This document shows, one piece after another, positions 36,067-48,557 of a stretch of DNA of 64,000 nt (the first letter of the stretch is position 1; every line of letters begins with the position of its first letter). The DNA is from Ectobius pallidus (lineage: Eukaryota; Arthropoda; Insecta; Blattodea; Ectobiidae). The DNA is taken from assembly GCA_964059195.1 (NCBI GenBank), contig CAXKWD010000001.1:118973751-119037750 (forward strand), read 5' to 3'. Under the pieces are notes generated by a model. It made no database searches. It was not told the DNA's origin and worked only from the letters and a program-made list of their open reading frames with translations. The position numbers were made by a program, and so were the translations under genes.

Positions 36067-38186
36067 ATATGAGTTATATATATTTCCTAGTTTCTAGTTT
36101 TTTAAATCCATAAAAACATTATAGGCCTATACCGCTGAAGTTTCTCTTGTATCTTCGGTACAATAGGTAGGGTCTATGATCAACCACAGAAATCAGAAAG
36201 TCGGTCTTGTAGTATTGTATTCAGCAGGAAGACACCACCGCATTCTTCCCTAAACTAATACGACAGTATGCTTATTAGTAACTACTCTAACTCATTAACA
36301 CTAAACAGTACATATCCAGTGTCCTTGTGAGCTCGTATAACTAACGGTTTAATTTATTTTTCAGGAAAGTGACTCATCTAGTCATATTTACAAAAAAGTT
36401 GACTATTTAGAACATTACTTTCCTCTAAAATAAGTAACAGTTTTACATTCTCGCCACTAACGAACATAAACACTCTCGTCTGCCCCTGGCACTTACGTCC
36501 GGAATCTACAGTGCCACATTAAAAGTAAAAGGGTTAACTTTTAGTGGCCTTTGCTTTTCCTCTGAAGCGGAGAGTTTAATATTTTTAACGTGACTCGAAG
36601 ACTGCCCCCAGGGACACATTGCCGACACATCTGCCCCCTTCCCCAACGGCATTAACGAAGTACGGTTTATAAGCATCTTCTTCAAAGGACATCGCTCTAT
36701 CCTGCACGTTTCATAGTTATTTACGTTTTAATCAGGGTCTTAATAACGAACAAGACTACCTGTTTACTTTTCAGACTCATATCCATCTCTTTTTATGTCT
36801 TGCCCCATGAAACAATGACGCATTTTTTTAAATCTTAAGCCCCTTCTAGGATGTTTTATGTACGACCAGAAAACGGCTCCACGTGTCCGAACTTTGTATG
36901 CTGACCTGTCTGGTAACCTTAATAAACTTCATTATGAAGCGTATTGACTTTTCGGTCTCGGTAACAACTTTGAACATTGTCGACCTAAAGAAATAGGAAG
37001 TATATTCTTTTCAGCAAACGTTTGGGGCATTGTTGTCTATGTCACAAATGAATTATGATTAACAAGAACGAATCATGCTAAGTCCGGTTACGTCTTGGGC
37101 ACCATGCAGCAGCAACAACTAGCTTTGTAATAGGTTTTGTCATTTTCAGACACAATTGATAAGTTATTAAATTATTGTGCACATCGGTTTTCTCTGAAAA
37201 AAGATCTGTACTAATTGAAATTGCCCTTCATTTTGTAGCAAATTATTATCACTTTATTTATGAACCTATTTTATTGTTAGCATTATTAATGGTAGTTAAT
37301 TATTAAAGAGAACCTGCAGTTTAAAAATTAGAATGACACCCCTAGGTACATTAAACTCAGTGATTTTGTGACCAAAACGTTGTGACCTACAATAATTATT
37401 ATATAATTTACATAACGTATAAGCTAAACACGCCTGTGCATGAATGGGAGAAATGAAAGAAAAAGAAAGTAGGTAGGGGTAGGTAGGGGTAGGGATAGTA
37501 TAAGGACTTAAGAGTAAAATAGATTATGTAATAGATCAATCCATAGTCCAAGTCTGGAGCATCGGAGGCTCCCGAGGGAGGTTTCATTAGAGATGACTCT
37601 TATTTTCCTGCAGACTGCAGAATGACAGCCCATTGATTCAATACCTCTCTACAAGGAAATTCAAGTAGGTCTATTACAAAGACGTGAAATACAGGGAAAT
37701 TCGTATAGAGGCTCTGATTTTGACTTGAGTTCTTTAACGTATCGAAAATCTATGGCACGATTCATAGTCCATCCAGGAGGACTTCATTCTGATAATATTT
37801 ACATACTGAACAACTTGAGACCTCAGTCGGGTTTGAATCTCCGAATCTCAGATTCAGAAAAAGACACGCTAACTCTGCACCACCGAGGTCGTGAAGACGG
37901 GACCATAGATAATGTAATTTATTATGAAGCGCAGAAACCACCATGTAGTCATGGTTAATTTAAATCAGGAAATAAATAAAATCATAACATTCCAACAAGA
38001 TAAGTTAATGTCTCAATTTGTAATTTTAATTTACCCAATTAATAAACATACGTTCCAAATGATATTGGCAGTACTTTCTGCCTGGAACATCTATCAGTAA
38101 TAAATAAAATTGAGGGTATAAGGTGGTACTAAAAAGCAACATCTATTCCAACAAGAGATTATTATTAAAATACATAAGGACATGAT
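36067..38186. other. AT-rich DNA, minor simple repeats
   Basis: A GTAGG/GGGTA repetition lies at about 37471-37498. A slightly GC-richer patch at 36475-36665 is unexplained. No gene is supported. Confidence 0.5.
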
Positions 38187-38756
38187 GGGCCTGTATTACC
38201 ACCTGCCGACAATTCCTCCCGATACGTGACTTCCAGATAGCTTAACTGGAAGATGCCTTGTAATACCACCGCTGAACTGCTACCGGCAAGAACGCAGTAA
38301 AAATTTGTAAAATGGTCCTTACCTCGTTGAGCAGAGAGGCGTGTTTGTTTTAGTTCGGTAGTCCTCCGCTAGGTGCGGCAGCTCGGATTTGTATTTGTAC
38401 AATTAAGTTACATAATAACACATCGTTTTAAATGCATTAATCGATTTTTGCAATTCTGTTTCATTCATATGTTAGCCTAAAATGACATTTTTGTGTAAAT
38501 TAAATCTTCTAGCATCAATTCTGATATTCAGGTGGCCAGGAAGGTTCGGAGTGCTGCCATCTTGTTTCAAAACCAAGATTCCCTAACTAGCAGTTGGTAC
38601 TTTATCAGCCACTCTACACTCCTGCGAGCTTATCTGGAAGTTGTCTTGCCAGAGAGATTTTGTCAGGAGACCATAATACGCAATTCTTGGCCAACTTCCA
38701 GATAGGTTCTCTATCTGGTAGATAAATATGATATCAGGTGGTCGTCATTCAGGCCC
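38187..38756 (+). mobile_element. PIF/Harbinger-like MITE, copy 1
   Basis: Begins GGGCCTGTATTACCACCTG and ends in CAGGCCC, followed by TAA. Inside, CTTCCAGATAG/CTATCTGGAAG-type blocks recur near both ends, giving a second layer of inverted repeats. About 570 bp with no coding frame. It is the most diverged of three copies (others at 41820 and 47257). The left flank is GAT, so the duplication is lost or changed here. Assignment to PIF/Harbinger rests on the GGGCC ends and the TAA site of copy 3. Confidence 0.85.
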
Positions 38757-41700
38757 TAAATGCATAAGTAGACAAGACATGACTAGTCCAGTGCCTGTAT
38801 TAATAGTCTATAGCTTTATATCGAGATTCAGTACCGTAAACAATCTACTCGAGTTACTTGGCATGATGATGTAAGAATTTACAGAATGGATTACCTTTTC
38901 TATTAATTATGCACTGCAAGGAACTGCACTGCATGAATCGTAAATTAAACGGTGTTTAAATTAAGTTCTTAAACAACACTTACCGCCATATGGATTTATG
39001 AAGGAGCATGCATCGTTATAATTATATGGGGAACAGACTTGTGGACAGGAAAGGGCGATAAATAAGTTGTTATCCGTGATATTATTAAATGGATTCCGCT
39101 TGTTTAAATGAACTTTCAATGTATGCAGGGAGTTGTATACTAAATCATAATTAAATAAGCTGAATGGACGCCTAATGGGGTCGAGGGTCCCTGCAATATT
39201 TGTAGGTTAATTAAAGCTGAGGGCATAGCAGCATGGCTGTTTACAGTGAGGTGGACCAGAAATGCCAATAAGGTTGTATACTGGTTTCCCCAATAATGAA
39301 TGAGCTACCTACCATACGCAATTTCATTGGATATCGTGTTCCTAATTCTACGTACCTTCGCAGGGAAGAGTACTAAAAACGAACTGCAATGATGCTGAAG
39401 TTCAATACAATCAACCATAAAATATGTATACTCCGAATACAGCATAAACTTAATTTTATGCCCAATTACAATAATAATTTTTCCACTGACTTATTTAACT
39501 TGGCTGACTTTGGATATTGTGTCGACAGTATAGAATATGAAATGCTGAAGCAGTGGGCGGCCGGACATTTGTTTGCACTATGGACATAATATCTAAGGTC
39601 AACTGAACGGAACGGAGGCAATGTGCATCCTCCTTTAACACTGAATTTGAGCTAAAAATTGCTCAGCAAGTTGGCATTTCTCAAACATTAGTGTTAAGGG
39701 GACTTCGCAGTACCGTCCATATGAAATTAGTAAGTAGTTGTCAAATACGTATAGATAGGAAGGGACAGCATTTTCAACTTTTTGAAATAGATGAGTTAAA
39801 TACTAAAATCCTTTATTTCATTTGGGTATTCTCTCACTTCGGCGACAGATGAATGTATCAGAGGTAGCTAAAAACCGTAGCGGCGATCGGCCGCCCGATT
39901 CTCGGTGAAATCGGCACGCTACGATAGGAGTCCGGTGGCTTCATGTTTGAATCGTACCGTGTATTGATTTCTAAACATACATAATTACATAATTAACTTC
40001 CAGTTATACTTATTATTCTTGGTTTCTCTAATTATTACGAATGCACTAATTTCATTATGGTTATAAGCTTCCTCGTAACCATCCTGAAGGATGCAGCAAA
40101 TGTTAGTCGATTCTGTGATCCACATTTAACTGCATAGGTTGTAATACCTGCATTAATGTTGTCTATAATTTGTACAATTAGGCTATACGCCGAGCGATTG
40201 TCCTTTAGTTATGAAATAAAAGTGTGAGCAATAGAACTTTGAATGCCAAACTTGAAAAACTATGAGATATAACTATCATTTATGTATGTAGGCCTACTAA
40301 GTACTGGAGAGATAACTTCTAATAGACAGTACGAAAACTTTGCCAGTTTTATTATTTTTCTGAAATTTTTGTACAAATAAAAGCAAACATTCTTTACCTA
40401 AATAATTCATTTTTTTAAACTAAAGTTTCGTCCAATAATCAACAACTGAAAAGTTTGCCGTATAAGCAATTAATTTAAGATGCTTCAATGTTATTCTGAG
40501 TTAATGGCCAAGTTGAAGTTGATGTTTTTAATTGAATTATAATATTTCGTAATATGAGCCGTGAAGCTTATTAACGATCCACCTTCTAATAAATATCATG
40601 TAGAGCAACTTCTGGTTTAATTACTTATTTCTTACGAACCCTTTAAATGTGAACCATCGCTCTTGGCATTTTAATAATTTATGTCATAATATACAATAAA
40701 TTCTGTTTTAAAATCGTTACATTTATTCACTCCCGGAACAGTAACATGTTTTATTGTTTTCAGTAATGTCCATAAATCATACTGAGCATAGAAAATAACG
40801 CTTTAAAATCCTGTTAGGCATTTATAAGATTTACCCCTTATTTTAAAGAAGATATCGGTTTATGCAATAAAATGCGAACATCTGAACTAATGGAAATCTC
40901 CCTCTCCTTGTAGCCTGCATAATTTACTTCACAATAAAGATCGTCCTGCAATGTGGTGTCTTTCGTCATACTTCTTTTCAGTGTTTCTGGAAGCATCCTT
41001 TCCCGATAGTTAGGGGAGATGTTGTATACAGTTTCTAGGCTTTAAGTCTTTCTTTTACCCTCTGTTACCACCCTTCTCCCCCGAAAACCGTATCGTTTGG
41101 TTCTGGTGTGGAAGGCCTTAATGGGAGATTACTGTATGATACATGGGGGCACCATATGTTCCACACAGTGTCCACTGCCCTGGGGAACTTAAAAGTTTGA
41201 TGCTCAATAATTGTATGTACTCCCAGGAGTCTGATTTTTATCTACTGTATACTAGAAACTTGCTGCGACTTTGATATCTGAACGATGTCAGTTTTTTTAA
41301 ACTCTATTCTTACATTCTGCACGCACGGTAACGGATATTTCTAAAATTATCTATTCCTTAATAGTTTATCTACATGGAATTTGGAACAGCCTTGAGAAAC
41401 TGTAAAGGTAAAACAGGCTACAACGGCAGTAATGTTTATTAAATAATATCACACAAGCTTATTAACGGTTTATTCCGTGAACTGAGAGTTGCAACGCTAT
41501 TTAATTATCATCTATAGTCAACTTAATGTTGAATGAGCTATGCTTTCAACACTGAAAGTTTATTTTATTTAGGCATTCAATTAACAGATTTGGTTCGAAT
41601 TCTATGTTAGACTTAGTTCCCTGCTGTTAACAGCTTCAGGAACCATCACTAACAATGAGATTACCATCATTATGGAAATGCTATGAAGTGAACCAGTAAA

Positions 41701-41819
41701 GTAAACAAGTTATATGCCTATTAAAAAGAACAAAAACAATAAACATTAATTTGTTTTGATAATATGTCGTCAGCTTGCATAAATTTATTAGGGAATTCAT
41801 CATTATTACTATTAGTGTA
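38757..41819. other. AT-rich DNA with one structured patch
   Basis: Apart from the nested hairpin at 39876-39923, described separately, nothing is recognised in this 3 kb. Confidence 0.5.
39876..39923. other. Nested GC-rich hairpin
   Basis: CGTAGCG (39876-39882) pairs with CGCTACG (39917-39923), and CCGATT (39895-39900) pairs with AATCGG (39909-39914) inside it. GTTTGAATCGTACC downstream at about 39949 weakly resembles a B box, so a decayed SINE head is one explanation. Confidence 0.5.
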
Positions 41820-42377
41820 GGGCCTGTATTACCACCTGAAGACAATTCCTCCCGATACGTGACTTCCAGATAGCTTAACTACGTAGAAGATGTCGTGTAA
41901 TACCACCGCTGAACTGCTATTGGGAAGAACCCAGTAAAATTTTGTAAAACGGTCCTTAGCTGATTGAGCAAAGAGGTATGTTTGTTGTAGTTCGGTAGGT
42001 GTCCGCTAGGTATTGTATTTCTACAATTGAATTACACAAGTACATATCGTTTTAAGTGCATTAATCGATTTTTGCAATTCTATTTCATTCATAAGTGAGC
42101 ATAACATGACATTTTTGTGTAAATTAAATCTTCCGGCATCAGTTCTAAAAGTCAAGTGGCCAAGGTCGCTTCGCGGTGCTGCCATCTTGCTTCAACCAAG
42201 ATTCCCTAACTAGCAGTTGGTACTTTGTCAGCCACTCCATCCTCCTGCTAGCTTATCTGGAAGTTTTCTTGCCAGACAGATTTTGTCAGGAGATCACAAT
42301 ACGCAATTCTCGGCCAACTTCCAGATAGGTTTTCTATCTGGCAGATAAATATCAGGTGTTCGTCGTACAAGCCCTAA
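41820..42377 (+). mobile_element. PIF/Harbinger-like MITE, copy 2
   Basis: Same structure and orientation as the 38187 copy, 555 bp, ending at 42374 and followed by TAA; GTA precedes it. Much closer to copy 3 (47257) than to copy 1, but it lacks about 16 bases present in both others near 42012. A truncated family A SINE starts 27 bases beyond its right end. Confidence 0.9.
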
Positions 42378-42390
42378 GTATTATGTTTAA

Positions 42391-42559
42391 TATTATTGTA
42401 TGGTTCCGGTCATGGAAACCACCATTAACGGCCGTGGGTGTCGGCATGCTGACCACATGCCCCCCAATCCTGCCGCCTGCCAATGGGGGATGACGCAGCG
42501 GTCGGGTGGTAGGCCTTGTTCCTTCTGGGATGTTAGCGCCACGGAGTTAGTTATTATTG
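42391..42559 (+). mobile_element. SINE family A, 5'-truncated, with short TSD
   Basis: Starts at GGTTCCGGTCATGGAAACC (42402), the middle of family A, and runs to the end GCGCCACGGAGTTAG. The tRNA head is missing, as in incomplete reverse transcription. TATTATTG on both sides (42391-42398 and 42552-42559) is a likely target duplication. The body is close to the 6817 copy. An open frame through it is not a gene. Confidence 0.85.
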
Positions 42560-44054
42560 GATTGTACCCTTTTATCTACCGCTGTAGTTATTAAAATTGT
42601 AAGTATACTTCACATTTTATTTTCTGGAAAGTAGATTTTAAATTATTATCTACAACATCATAGCTGTAACTAGAAGTTTACTAATCGTCAAACAATAATA
42701 ACAGTGATATCTCTTTCGTTCTTTCTAGACAATGCTTTCAGATATTCAATAGCTACTCGTACAGAAAAACAATTCCCCGCAACATAAGGCTTCGAAATAT
42801 GTCACCATCACAATAAACATAATTAATTAAGAGAAGATTATATATTTTCTTCCTGAGTGTACATTATAACCTATCAGTTCTCGGTAATCGCAGAGTTTAA
42901 CGTCGGCTCCTTTGAGAATACAATACGTGTTGGTTTTTCCCATCATTAGATGTGACATCCTGTTGGAGTCGATACGCGCTTAATGAGGCAGTCCTGACTG
43001 CAGGAAATAATCCGGAATTATGTTTTGCAGAATGCACGCAAGAATAAGCAAAGCCCATTCCCTTTACTTGCTGCCGTCCAGTCAAACTTCACTCGTCCAA
43101 CGGCAGGAATGGAATTCTTTATTGAGAATTTGCTTGATTCTGATTCTTGATACATTTCAGTGAATTTTCATTATATCAAAAGTACAACGATTTTCGTTTA
43201 TCTAAGTTACATAGTAAAAATGGTAGTACAAGCATCGTTCAAGCATCCATCATTATTGCTTTATATTCAGTAATATCCATATTATTCCCCTTGCTAGATT
43301 ATACTTTTTCCTATTTTTAAATTTCTCATCTTCCTGTTCAGTTAATTCTTCCTCTTCATCATCTACTGTCACCTCGTACATATTCTAAATGCCAGCTTTC
43401 TCTTCCTCTTATAATGCAGAACGGAAGTGATGTTCAGGGTAGTAATAACTTGGTCCTCTTAATCACGTATAAAATCTCATCCAACTAAATTTCAAAATCA
43501 AGTTTGCACAAAGAATCTATTTTACCAAATGTTGTACTCTTAAGAATTTTACATTAGTTAATAATTTGAATAAGGGATTAAGTTGAGCCAGTATTTCCAC
43601 TTTTTTTTATATTTCCACATTGAGCACATTGAGTACAGAAACTTTTAAAAACTTAATATAGGGCATACGGGTATCAGTAATGTCAAGCACTAACATTATT
43701 TATTAAAATGCTCCAATAGAGACAATACTGTTACAGCATTAGTCACAGAACGCTCTGTGTTTCTTTGAAGAAACAGGAATGCCTGTGCGTTGAAGGTTAT
43801 AGCTCTCATTGGCTAATAGAACGATGTTCCCCTTTAACTTCCATTGGTCTGCAGAGTGGAATGAAATGGCAGTGTAATACAGCGATTGAAAAGTGTGCCC
43901 TGTTTATTACCGTTTTCTGGGACTGATTAAAATTAAGAACTTTTTATTGAGAAAATTAAAAGAAGTCGTGGAGTGTAGTGTAATGAGAACAGATAAACGT
44001 GCTGCTGCTGGAACATTGAAATACCAAAATTTTAAAAAGAACTTTTAATCAAAA
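42560..44054. other. AT-rich DNA, nothing recognised
   Basis: No element ends or gene. Confidence 0.5.
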
Positions 44055-44256
44055 AGAGAAATCATCAGTGAGCTCTTAGCTTAGAAACGATGATAAAAAT
44101 TTTAGTAAAAGAGCTGGTATTCATGAATGACAGTCATAACAAGAGAATAAAATACCTCTCATTTAACATAAAGCGAAAATCTATTTAATCTCATAACTCT
44201 GCTTTTACGATATTTTTAGATTTGAATCTATATGTTAGTAGCAGTGAAAAGATTAA
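44055..44256 (+). mobile_element. piggyBac-type MITE, right-end fragment
   Basis: From GAAATCATCAGTGAGC to GTAGCAGTGAAAAGA, followed by TTAA (44253-44256), it matches the right end of the 50554-51859 copy (TGAAATCATCAGTAAG through ATAGCAGTGAAAAGGA, TTAA). TTTAACATAAAGC is shared in between. The left part is missing or too diverged to place. Confidence 0.75.
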
Positions 44257-44538
44257 TCCGTATATTCCGTGCAGTCTTCTAGTTGGTCGTTTATCTGATT
44301 TAGTGTTCATTCCTTGTGGGGCCAAATCATCAGGACTTCAATCCTGAATCATATGCAAAATCTTGGCTGTGTTTGAAAGACTATCTGCTATTGCAGCCCG
44401 CTTCCGTGGTCATGAAGTCCACGAATACGACCCCTTAAAATTTTATGTATCAGATTTTTTTTAAAAATGTAATCCGTGGGTATAATCTAATTTCTAATTT
44501 TTGATTCGTAGTGTACTTTTAAGTAAGTTCTTTTATGA

Positions 44539-44640
44539 GGTCATATTTAGGATTTTTGGTTATATTTAGGATTTTTGAGTCATATTTAGTCATTTTTAAG
44601 GTCATATTTACAGTCATATTTTCCACTTTTTAGGTCATAA
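44539..44640. repeat. ~20-bp imperfect tandem repeat, five units
   Basis: GGTCATATTTAGGATTTTT-like units start at about 44539, 44558, 44577, 44599 and 44613, ending with TTTTTAGGTCAT. The period varies from 14 to 22 because of indels. Confidence 0.75.
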
Positions 44641-44861
44641 ACATCCTAACCCTAGTTATAACTTTCTAATACTATATGTCACCCGTACATTTGAATTACG
44701 TAAACTTGCACACAAGCATTTATAAAATCACTCCGTATGTATCTCGGCTGAAGTTTGAATCTATATTTAAATAATGAAAATACATAGAAATTAATGCGAG
44801 TATTTATAGTAAGCCCTTGCCGAGTGGATACATTCACACATAGACTATCAAATGCAGTTGC

Positions 44862-44914
44862 TCCAGTATTTACAAATGTTGATACGCGAATACATTGAAA
44901 TTGTAAATACTGGA
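44862..44914. other. 14-bp perfect stem-loop
   Basis: TCCAGTATTTACAA (44862-44875) and TTGTAAATACTGGA (44901-44914) are exact reverse complements around a 25-base loop. A third CCAGTATTT occurs at about 44960. No small-RNA identity was recognised. Confidence 0.7.
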
Positions 44915-47253
44915 ATATATACCTACAGAACCTCAGAGAGTTTCGCCATTGGCGTAGATCCAGTATTTGTGTGTTTAGGGAGCTGTTTTGGTTGCACAGG
45001 AAAACCCTAACGGCAGGCTGCGGAATGCTTGGTTTTAGTTCAGTGGTGTCGGATTGTATCATCGCAATACACTAAATTAACAGCGTTTTTTACTGCTGTG
45101 GAAAGAATAATAACCATTCCGTTCTAAAAAAAAAGTATTACACTGCGCTGTCATCTATCGACGAAAACTCACACTTTATTTCTGTGAAATAAAACAATGT
45201 GGGCATTTCTAAGCGAACATTTTCTGCAGAAGAAATGTTCAACATTTCTTCGAACACAGAATGATGATATTTCTCTAATTTTTCAAACAATATCTTATTT
45301 AAATATTAATTGAAGCCACGATGCCGCACAATTAAACAGCAAAAGCACACAGTCCGAATTTAGTATTCTAACATATGATGTTGACGTAGCCTTAATATGG
45401 AATGACTGCAGGTTTAAACCCACCTTTTCTTTTTTCTCAAAACTCCCTGGTCGGTTGCGTGACTTATATATTACATAGAATTGGTCACCACAAAATACTT
45501 GAGCTTATAGAATTAAAGCAGTGGACTGTAAAGCCTATAACATCCTTCTTCCAAAGATTCTGTTAACACACTTATACTGTGCTATTATTGAGAGTGTCAC
45601 TGTTTTCTTTTAAGGCTTGTTAATGAACGAAGTTACTTAATAATACCAATTAACAAGACTTGAACTCAAGTGGAACTTAACAAATAGCATTTTAAAAGTT
45701 AGTTGAGATGAAGTAGTATGTTTCAGTATCGGAAGTATGTAGTTCATTTTAAGAAAAATAAATTCTGGATTATTTGTGAATAATGATAATTTTGTTATGT
45801 GCTAAATACTTAATTTCAGTCCACCTGAAAGAAGGGCTCTGTAGTTTTGTTAACCCAGTTATGCCTAAATTACATATTGTTGTACAAATAAAATTATTGT
45901 TATCTGGGATGCGAAGGAGATATAAAATATAATGCAGACATTTAAAGTAGTAAACTGTATGATCGTAGCTATAATGAATGGTATGACAAAATATACAAGC
46001 TGTCAACATATAAAGTTAATGAAAATATAATTAGGGTTGTCGGTTTACGTTACATTTATTTGCAATGTCTGACAATTGGAAGTTTATAATTAGTATAAAC
46101 CACTAATTTCAGTACATTGGAGGTTGTTGTTTGAAATGAATGATTACTAAAAAATAAGTATTGCATGTTATTTTATTGTTCTGTATATTTAAATAAACTA
46201 AGGTGGTTTCATTCTTGCATTATTGCATTATTGTTATTATATTTTTGCACTCCTTAGCTAGTAAGTGTTACTTACGAAAGTTGTTTACATGGATCGTAAC
46301 TTGACATTACCACACGCAATCTTGTTGCTAGGGGCGATGGGCGGAAAGTTACTTTACCGCCCGCAAATGCTTATTTGCGAGCAGAAATGACCAAGGCCTC
46401 CACGCTTTATAAATATTCGGTTGCCATAAACAATAACAAATGCGAATCCCTTTCTGAAATAAGCACATTCATCCAAGGTGCGACTTAAATTTATTTTTTC
46501 CCTAAATGTATTATAATATGATTGTGCAACATTTTACCAACATATGTCACATCAAACTCAAGTTATTCCAGATTTTATAATATTTGTAAAACGTGAGCTC
46601 ACTTAATATGAAAATGAATTTACCTAATAATGAGAAATTTTAATACTCTTTGTTGTAATGCTGTGGGCGAAAAGTAATGCAAACTGTGGCTTGGTACTAA
46701 AAGGGCCAATGACATAAAACTTGCGTTTGAGATAACTGACTTTGAAGCCTTAATAGAAGTAACATTTTTTGCTGAGAACTTCCGACATTGGTCTCTAAGG
46801 TTGCTGTATTATGTCTATTAATAGCAACAGATATTGACACTTTTAGTATTCGAAAGATAAAGACTAGCCGAGCTCAATAAAGCATAGATCTCATTTTTGT
46901 AAGAAATTGACATTGGCCCTTTTAAAACCAAGCCACAGCTGAAATAAACCATATCATTTCGGCAATAACTCCGGCAGCTAGGCTGTGCGTATAGTCTATA
47001 CAAAACTAGCAGGCGCTTTGCTATTTCTCTGCTATAATGCAGAATAATGTGTACGATACGTAACTCATATACTTACTCAATGGCAATAGACAATTCCTAA
47101 GCAAGCTACCAGAATATTATTATTTTTTTTATGAAACCCGGACACTTACCTCAGCCCGACATTCATCCCTATTCTGAGCTAACACCATCCAACCATCCCT
47201 TCCAAATTCTACATCCCTTAAATCTATTCTAATATTGTCCTACCACTTAAGTC
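44915..47253. other. AT-rich DNA with two adjacent hairpins
   Basis: Only the hairpin pair at 46339-46378, described separately, stands out. The 127-codon minus-strand frame at 44679-45062, which overlaps the start of this interval, has no recognisable domain. Confidence 0.5.
46339..46378. other. Two adjoining GC-rich hairpins
   Basis: GGGCGG (46339-46344) pairs with CCGCCC (46357-46362), and the inner AAGT/ACTT also pairs. Immediately after, GCAAAT (46363-46368) pairs with ATTTGC (46373-46378). The two stems share no spacer. No known RNA or terminator was identified. Confidence 0.7.
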
Positions 47254-47828
47254 TAAGGGCTTGTACGACGAACACCTGATATCATATTTGTCTGCCAGAT
47301 AGAAAACCTATCTGGAAGTTGGCCGAGAATTGCGTATTGCGATCTCCTGACAAAATCTGCCTGGCAAGACAACTTCCAGATAAGCTAGCAGGAGGATGGA
47401 GTGGCTGACAAATTTCCAACTGCTAGTCAGGAAAGCTTGGTTGAAGCAAGATGGCAGCACCGCGAAGCGTCCTTCGCCATCTGAATTTTAGAACTGATGC
47501 CGGAAGATTTAATTTGCGCAAAAATGTCATTTTATGCTCACTTATGAATGAAATACAATTGCACAAATCGATTAATGCACTTAAAACGATATGTTCTCGT
47601 GTAATTCAATTGTAGAAATACAAATCCGAGATGCCACACCTAGCGGACGCCTACCGAACTACAACAAACACACCTCTTTGCTCAATCAGCTAAGGACCGT
47701 TTTACAAAATTTTACTGCGTTCTTCCCAATAGCAGTTCAGCGGTGGTATTACACGACATCTTCTAGTTAAGCTATCTGGAAGTCACGTATCGGGAGGAAT
47801 TGTCTTCAGGTGGTAATACAGGCCCTAA
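47254..47828 (-). mobile_element. PIF/Harbinger-like MITE, copy 3, TAA duplication
   Basis: A 569-bp element (47257-47825) in inverted orientation relative to copies 1 and 2. GGGCTTGTACGACGAACACC at the left and GGTGGTAATACAGGCCC at the right are the same ends seen in copy 2. TAA flanks both sides (47254-47256 and 47826-47828), the 3-bp duplication expected for PIF/Harbinger. Longer flank similarity (TAAGTCT both sides) is also present and may be chance. Confidence 0.92.
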
Positions 47829-48154
47829 GTCTTCCAAGTGGTCTTTTCCCTTCTGGTCTCCCAGTCAATATTTTTGAGATATGTATTTCCTCTCCCATGC
47901 ACGAACATATCCAGCCCATTTCATCCTCCGAGAATTACTCTTATTATATCCGGTGCAGTTTTCTCCACACCCCGTTTTCATCTCTCTTAGGCCCGAGTAT
48001 TTTCCTAAGCACTCGAACACTCTCAGATTATGTTCTTCCCAAAGAGCAATGAGTAATCTACTTTAAAATTACCTGCTTATCGTTTGAAGATAAAGCACAT
48101 TTATACTGAGCTATACATACTTTATAAGTTATGCGCAGCCATTTGGTGTGTCAG
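47829..48154. other. Unclassified, CT-rich
   Basis: A CT-rich stretch giving two overlapping short open frames on the plus strand. No gene is supported. Confidence 0.45.
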
Positions 48155-48557
48155 TACAGTAGAGTCGCGATAATCCGAGCCTCGATAATCCGAGATTCCG
48201 TGCAATCCGAGATACAACAAAACAGGAAATTTAAAACAATCTATATATAAAGGCTTAAGGAGAATTTTAAAAAAATAAAATACAATTGCTCTACTTTGAA
48301 GCAGAAGACCTTCGACAGTTTTTTAAAGTTGTAAATGCTTTGTAAAGGGTCTTTCTTCTAACACTGTTAATGTACGGTATGTAGGCCTATGAATCTGTAA
48401 CTTTAATATCTACACATTAAATTTGAATTGGTTTTATATAGCCTATGTATTTTGTTGAAAATTCCGTTATTTTCCTTTTTGCCGTGTAATCCGAGTTTTT
48501 TTGTAATCCGAGGTACCATCAGTCTCAATTAACTCGGATTATCGCGACTCTACTGCA
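48155..48557. mobile_element. Pogo/Tigger-like MITE, 399 bp
   Basis: CAGTAGAGTCGCGATAATCC (from 48157) and its mirror at the right (48533-48555) form perfect 23-bp inverted repeats. Several AATCCGAG units recur inside both ends. TA precedes the left end and CA follows the right, one substitution away from the TA duplication of the pogo group. There is no transposase frame in the AT-rich centre. Confidence 0.92.

Noticed and set aside
37471..37498. Telomere-like GTAGG/GGGTA repeat
   Set aside because: Short, irregular and not the TTAGG unit of insect telomeres.
44679..45062. 127-codon minus-strand open frame
   Set aside because: No domain or motif recognised; overlaps a stem-loop; no splice or start context that sets it apart.
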